Source: Glycomyces luteolus (lineage in GTDB: Bacteria; Actinomycetota; Actinomycetes; Mycobacteriales; Micromonosporaceae). Taken from it: 64,000 nt of DNA. Each line of letters opens with the position of its first letter. The first letter of the stretch is position 1. Below the pieces are notes generated by a model. It was not told where the DNA came from, ran no database searches, and was given only the letters and a program-made list of their open reading frames with translations. The stretch is taken from the NCBI RefSeq assembly GCF_027622875.1, contig NZ_JAPZVP010000009.1, positions 160,091 through 224,090 on the forward strand, written 5' to 3'. Shown here piece by piece: positions 60,945-64,000 of the stretch. The position numbers and the translations under genes are program-made.

Positions 60945-62032
60945 GCCGCAAGTTCACCTCGCGCGTCATCTACTCCGCGGCCCACGTGGTCGCGGACCCC
61001 TTGGCGGACAACGGCCCCGGGCGTCCGGCCGTCGTCGACTGGGACGCCACGATCGGCTACCGCAGGCACCTGTGGGACCTCGGCCTCGGCATCGCCGACG
61101 CCATGGACACCGCACAGCGCGGCATGGGCCTCGACTGGGAGGCCACGAAGGAGCTCATCCGCCGCTCGGCCGAGGCCGCGGGCCCGGACGACCTCCTCGC
61201 GTGCGGTGTCGGCACCGACCAGCTCGGCGCCAATCCGACCACTATGGACGAGATCCGCGCGACGTACCTCGAGCAGCTCGCCGTGGTCGAGGACGCCGGA
61301 GCGGGCACGATCCTCATGTGCTCCAGGGCCCTCGCCGCGAGCGCCAAGAGCGCCGACGACTACAAGGCGCTCTACGCCGAGCTCCTGGGTGAAGTGAGCG
61401 GCAAGGCGATCCTGCACTGGCTCGGCCCGATGTTCGACCCGGCGCTCGAAGGCTACTGGGGCTCTTCGGACCTCGAGGCCGCCGCCGACACCTTCATCGA
61501 GATCATCACCGAGAACGCGGCGAAGATCGACGGCATCAAGATGAGCCTCCTCGACGCCGAAGCGGAGATCGCGGTGCGCCGCAGGCTTCCCGAAGGCGTC
61601 CGCTGCTACACCGGCGACGACTTCAACTACCCGCGACTCATCGCGGGCGACGAGTTCGGCTACTCGGACGCGCTCCTGGGCATCTTCGACCCGCTCGCGC
61701 CGCTCGCCTCGAAGGCCGTGCAGCGCTTGGACGAAGGCGACGTCGCCGGTTTCCACGCCATCCTCGACCCGACGGTTCCGCTGGCGCGGAAGGTCTTCGA
61801 GGCCCCCACGTTCAACTACAAGACCGGCGTGGTGTTCCTGGCGTGGCTCTCGGGCCACCAGGACCACTTCAAGATGGTCGGCGGCCTCGAATCGGCGCGT
61901 TCCATCAAGCACTTCGGCGAGATCGTCGACCTCGCCCTCGAAGTGGACCTCTTCCCGGACGAAGCGCTCGCCATCGACCGCTTCAACGCACTGCTCAAGG
62001 TCGCGGGCCAGCCGAAGCGGACCCTCGCATGA
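60941..62032 (+). CDS. DUF993 family protein (dihydrodipicolinate synthase-like aldolase)
   Basis: 363 residues, a TIM-barrel-like protein of the DUF993 family, distantly related to dihydrodipicolinate synthase/N-acetylneuraminate lyase aldolases. Visible stretches are IGYRRHLWDLGLGIADAMDT, LACGVGTDQLG, AILHWLGPMFDPALEGYWGS and KIDGIKMSLLDAE, where the Lys could be the Schiff-base residue. It is found with Gfo/Idh/MocA and isomerase genes, as here, suggesting cleavage of a keto-acid sugar intermediate. The GTG start overlaps the oxidoreductase stop (GTGA). Confidence 0.85.
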   Translation: MSRKFTSRVIYSAAHVVADPLADNGPGRPAVVDWDATIGYRRHLWDLGLGIADAMDTAQRGMGLDWEATKELIRRSAEAAGPDDLLACGVGTDQLGANPTTMDEIRATYLEQLAVVEDAGAGTILMCSRALAASAKSADDYKALYAELLGEVSGKAILHWLGPMFDPALEGYWGSSDLEAAADTFIEIITENAAKIDGIKMSLLDAEAEIAVRRRLPEGVRCYTGDDFNYPRLIAGDEFGYSDALLGIFDPLAPLASKAVQRLDEGDVAGFHAILDPTVPLARKVFEAPTFNYKTGVVFLAWLSGHQDHFKMVGGLESARSIKHFGEIVDLALEVDLFPDEALAIDRFNALLKVAGQPKRTLA

Positions 62033-62841
62033 GCATCATGCGGCGGTTCTCCTTCAACCACGCCACAGCGAAGTTCTGGGATCAGCGCGAGGCCGTCGAG
62101 GCCTGCGCGCGCACCGGTTCCGGGATCGGCCTGTGGCGCGAACCGGTGCAGGAGATGGGACTCGAAGCGAGCGCGAAGCTCGTGAAGGACGCTGGCGTCC
62201 AGGTGACGAGCCTGTGCCGGGCCGGGTTCTTCACGGATCCGACGCAGGCCGCGATCGACGACAATCGAAAGGCGATCGACGAGGCCGCCGAGCTCGGCGC
62301 CCCGACGCTGGTGCTGGTCTCGGGAGGCATCCCCGAAGGCGGCACGATCGACAGCGCCCGTGAGGGCGTCAAAGAGGCCCTGTCGGTGCTCGCCCCCTAT
62401 GCGGGTGAGCGCGGCGTGACCTTGTCGATCGAGCCGCTGCACCCGATGTTCGCCAGCGACCGCTGTGTCGTGACGACGATCAACGAAGCCCTCGACCTGG
62501 CCGCGCCGTTCCCGGCCGGGCAGGTCGGCGTCGTGGTCGACACGTACCACATCTGGTGGGACCCGCAGGTGTGGCAAGGGATCGCCCGAGCCGGCCGCGA
62601 GGGCCGCATCGCCTCGTTCCAGTTCGCGGACTGGGTCACCCCGCTCCCGGCGGGAGTGCTCACCGGCCGCGGCCAGTTGGGCGACGGCTGCGTGGACTTC
62701 AAGCGCTATCTGGCCGAAGTGGACGCGACCGGGTTCACCGGCCCGATCGAGGTCGAATTGTTCAACGACGCCCTCTGGGCCCGCCCGGGCGCGGAGGTTT
62801 TCGAAGAGACCAGGGCCGCGTTCGCGCGGGTACTGGAATAG
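62029..62841 (+). CDS. Sugar phosphate isomerase/epimerase-like TIM-barrel protein
   Basis: A 270-residue AP-endonuclease-2-like TIM barrel of the sugar isomerase/epimerase group. Metal-ligand candidates are Glu in LSIEPLHPMF, Asp and His in VVDTYHIWWDP, and Glu in IEVELFND. It starts ATG overlapping the DUF993 stop (ATGA) and is the last gene of the operon, followed by tandem terminators. It probably interconverts an intermediate made by the oxidoreductase. Confidence 0.9.
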   Translation: MSIMRRFSFNHATAKFWDQREAVEACARTGSGIGLWREPVQEMGLEASAKLVKDAGVQVTSLCRAGFFTDPTQAAIDDNRKAIDEAAELGAPTLVLVSGGIPEGGTIDSAREGVKEALSVLAPYAGERGVTLSIEPLHPMFASDRCVVTTINEALDLAAPFPAGQVGVVVDTYHIWWDPQVWQGIARAGREGRIASFQFADWVTPLPAGVLTGRGQLGDGCVDFKRYLAEVDATGFTGPIEVELFNDALWARPGAEVFEETRAAFARVLE

Positions 62842-62846
62842 GAGCA

Positions 62847-62895
62847 CCGCGGGCGCGGATCCGGCAGCGGTTGGGCAATGCCGGAGCGCCCGCGG
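62847..62895 (+). terminator. First of two tandem hairpins after the catabolic operon
   Basis: CCGCGGGCGC and GCGCCCGCGG pair, then continue as CCGGCA/TGCCGG past a small bulge, enclosing a 12-base loop. Confidence 0.65.
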
Positions 62896-62912
62896 AGGTG
62901 CCCCCCGGATTG

Positions 62913-62963
62913 CCGCGGGGGCGGGGTCGGCAGGGGTCAAGCACTCCGACCCCGCCCCCGCGG
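62913..62963 (+). terminator. Second tandem hairpin, perfect 18-bp stem
   Basis: CCGCGGGGGCGGGGTCGG and its exact complement are separated by 15 bases. No T-run, but the stem is the longest in the window. Confidence 0.75.
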
Positions 62964-62998
62964 TCGTCTGCGGAACGCCCTCATCTGCGTCGATGCCA

Positions 62999-63031
62999 GG
63001 CGGGGCCGCAAGGGGATGGCTCGGCCCCGCC
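62999..63031 (-). terminator. Hairpin terminator after the VOC gene
   Basis: A perfect 10-bp stem GGCGGGGCCG/CGGCCCCGCC, 8 bases past the minus-strand stop codon. Confidence 0.65.
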
Positions 63032-63038
63032 TCAGGGG

Positions 63039-63386
63039 TCACTCGTGGCCTTGCGAAACGCAGAACTCGTTGCCGTCGGGGTCCTTGAGGACGGTCCAGG
63101 AGAAGACGCCGCCGGGGGCTTCGTGGTGGGAGACCTGGGTGGCGCCGGAGGCGATGAGGCGTGCGACCTCCTGTTCGGCGTCGGCGGTGACGAGGTCGAG
63201 GTGGATGCGGCCGGGCTTCGTGCCTTCGACGTATTGGAAGGCGAGTCCGGTGCCGTCGCCGAAGCCGACCATGACGTACTCGCCCCAGTCGGCGGTGATC
63301 TCGCCGCCCAGCGCGGCGAGCCACCACTGCGCGAGCTCCTTCGGCCGGTCGGTGTTGACGGTGACGTTCGCGATTTTCAAATCCAT
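63039..63386 (-). CDS. VOC family protein (glyoxalase/bleomycin-resistance fold)
   Basis: A 115-residue protein with the two beta-alpha-beta-beta-beta modules of the VOC fold: LKIANVTVNTDRPKELAQWW, later RIHLDLVTADAEQEVARL and VLKDPDGNEFCV. These small proteins bind metals or ligands; function is not predictable. The ATG at 63386 lies 7 bases after a TATCTT box. An in-frame extension to 63530 is of poor composition and is not included. Confidence 0.88.
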   Translation of the reverse strand: MDLKIANVTVNTDRPKELAQWWLAALGGEITADWGEYVMVGFGDGTGLAFQYVEGTKPGRIHLDLVTADAEQEVARLIASGATQVSHHEAPGGVFSWTVLKDPDGNEFCVSQGHE

Positions 63387-63393
63387 GCGGGCG

Positions 63394-63399
63394 AAGATA
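63394..63399 (-). promoter_or_regulatory. -10 box for leaderless VOC transcript
   Basis: TATCTT on the minus strand, 7 bases before the ATG at 63386. Confidence 0.5.
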
Positions 63400-63616
63400 A
63401 CCGGAGGGTCCGACACCGGGTCGTCTGCTGTGCCGTTACTTGCAATGGTCGCGCCCGTTGAGGGGCGGTCGCGGTCTTCGGCGGTGGCGTCGCGCTGGCC
63501 GGCGCAGGCCGCGGAGCCGACGAGGTTCAACCTGCTCCGCGAAGCGGACGGGAATTCAGGCGCGAAGCGGGGCTGCGGGTCTGGAAAACAGCGGTGGCAT
63601 CTGCGACGATGAGGGC

Positions 63617-64000
63617 ATGAGGCTTCCCGGGAGCGGTCTGGTCAGCGGTCTCGCCGCGACCGCGCGCACCGCCGCGCGCCGCGCCGTCACCAGCCAGTAC
63701 CCCGAGAACGAACCCGAACTGCCCGAACGCACCCGCGGCGTGATCGCCCTGCACGAGCCGAGCTGCACCTCCTGCATGCTCTGCGCCCGCGAATGCCCGG
63801 ACTGGTGCATCTACATCGACTCCCACAAGGAGACCGTCGAGGTCGAAGGCGCGGCGCGCCCGCGCCAGGTGAACGTCCTCGACCGCTTCGACATCGACTT
63901 CTCGCTGTGCATGTACTGCGGGATCTGCGTCGACGTATGCCCCTTCGACGCCCTGTTCTGGGCCCCCGACTTCGCCTACGCCGAAGGCGACATCCGCGAC
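63617..64000 (+). CDS. nuoI: NADH-quinone oxidoreductase subunit I, 3'-truncated by the window
   Basis: 128 residues are visible and the frame is open at the last base. After a basic amphipathic N-terminus ([20 protein letters not shown]) come two 4Fe-4S motifs, [12 protein letters not shown] and [12 protein letters not shown], with [11 protein letters not shown] and [14 protein letters not shown], all diagnostic of NuoI, the peripheral-arm subunit passing electrons from NADH to quinone in complex I. The ATG has GAGGG 1 base upstream and a GACGAT -10-like box 6 bases upstream. It appears to be the first gene of its transcript, which suggests a partial or split nuo cluster continuing to the right. 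Confidence 0.93.
   Translation, partial: MRLPGSGLVSGLAATARTAARRAVTSQYPENEPELPERTRGVIALHEPSCTSCMLCARECPDWCIYIDSHKETVEVEGAARPRQVNVLDRFDIDFSLCMYCGICVDVCPFDALFWAPDFAYAEGDIRD

Noticed and set aside
62847-63031. Tandem hairpins as a CRISPR array or repeat family
   Set aside because: The three hairpins differ in sequence and size, have no regular spacers and fit terminators of the two convergent genes.

Overview
The window is a stretch of GC-rich actinobacterial chromosome. The evidence is strong GC bias at third codon positions, a conservon (cvnABCD), the crp-marP-Nudix-TlpA-nth block, rpmG followed by two hotdog-fold dehydratase genes, a 13E12/DUF222 HNH relic, sortase-anchored thioester (TQXA) proteins and many apparently leaderless promoters. 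The mix suits the Glycomycetales/Micromonosporales part of the phylum. That placement is inference from gene content; no database search was possible.

Layout. 1-9.8 kb: three tandem peptide-type ABC substrate-binding lipoproteins (the first cut by the window edge) feed one dppBCDF-like permease/ATPase set. 9.8-13.2 kb: two small orphan genes, a broken DUF222/HNH gene with lower GC, and tRNA-Leu. 13.5-17.4 kb: conservon plus a GAF protein. 17.4-24 kb: an acyl-CoA dehydrogenase-like protein without the usual catalytic Glu, a secreted 5'-nucleotidase, a Bax-inhibitor-1 family protein and a FUSC membrane protein. 24-28 kb: guaA, a tandem Nudix protein and a phosphatidylserine decarboxylase with an extra N-terminal domain. 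28-31 kb: two thioester-domain surface proteins with LPxTG-like anchors. 30.8-33.6 kb: an aromatic leader peptide with an attenuator before chorismate mutase, then a PcrA-type helicase. 33.6-38.7 kb: M23 peptidase, iron-box-controlled haem oxygenase, and a tiny secreted peptide gene directly before a membrane c-di-GMP enzyme. 38.7-41.6 kb: tRNA-Thr, tRNA-Met, rpmG, two hotdog dehydratase genes, a 3-hydroxyacyl-CoA dehydrogenase whose frame has lost its stop, and a PduO-type adenosyltransferase. 41.7-46.4 kb: complete ytfQRT-yjfF-like sugar ABC operon. 46.5-48.6 kb: ABC-2 exporter with its own XRE regulator. 48.7-51.9 kb: PhoD phosphatase, DUF2550, atpC detached from the rest of the ATP synthase operon, and crp. 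52-56.6 kb: marP-Nudix-tlpA-nth and a mycosin-like protease. 56.7-59.5 kb: a double SseB-domain protein and partner. 59.6-62.9 kb: a three-gene polyol/sugar catabolic operon behind two LacI-type operators. 63-64 kb: a VOC protein and the start of nuoI.

Most of the window is ordinary housekeeping and transport. The observations most worth following up are the peptide whose predicted mature form starts and ends with NSSDIG beside the GGDEF-EAL gene, the FYFYY leader peptide, the 20-bp palindrome where a stop codon should be, back-to-back leaderless promoters, and the orphan atpC-DUF2550 pair.
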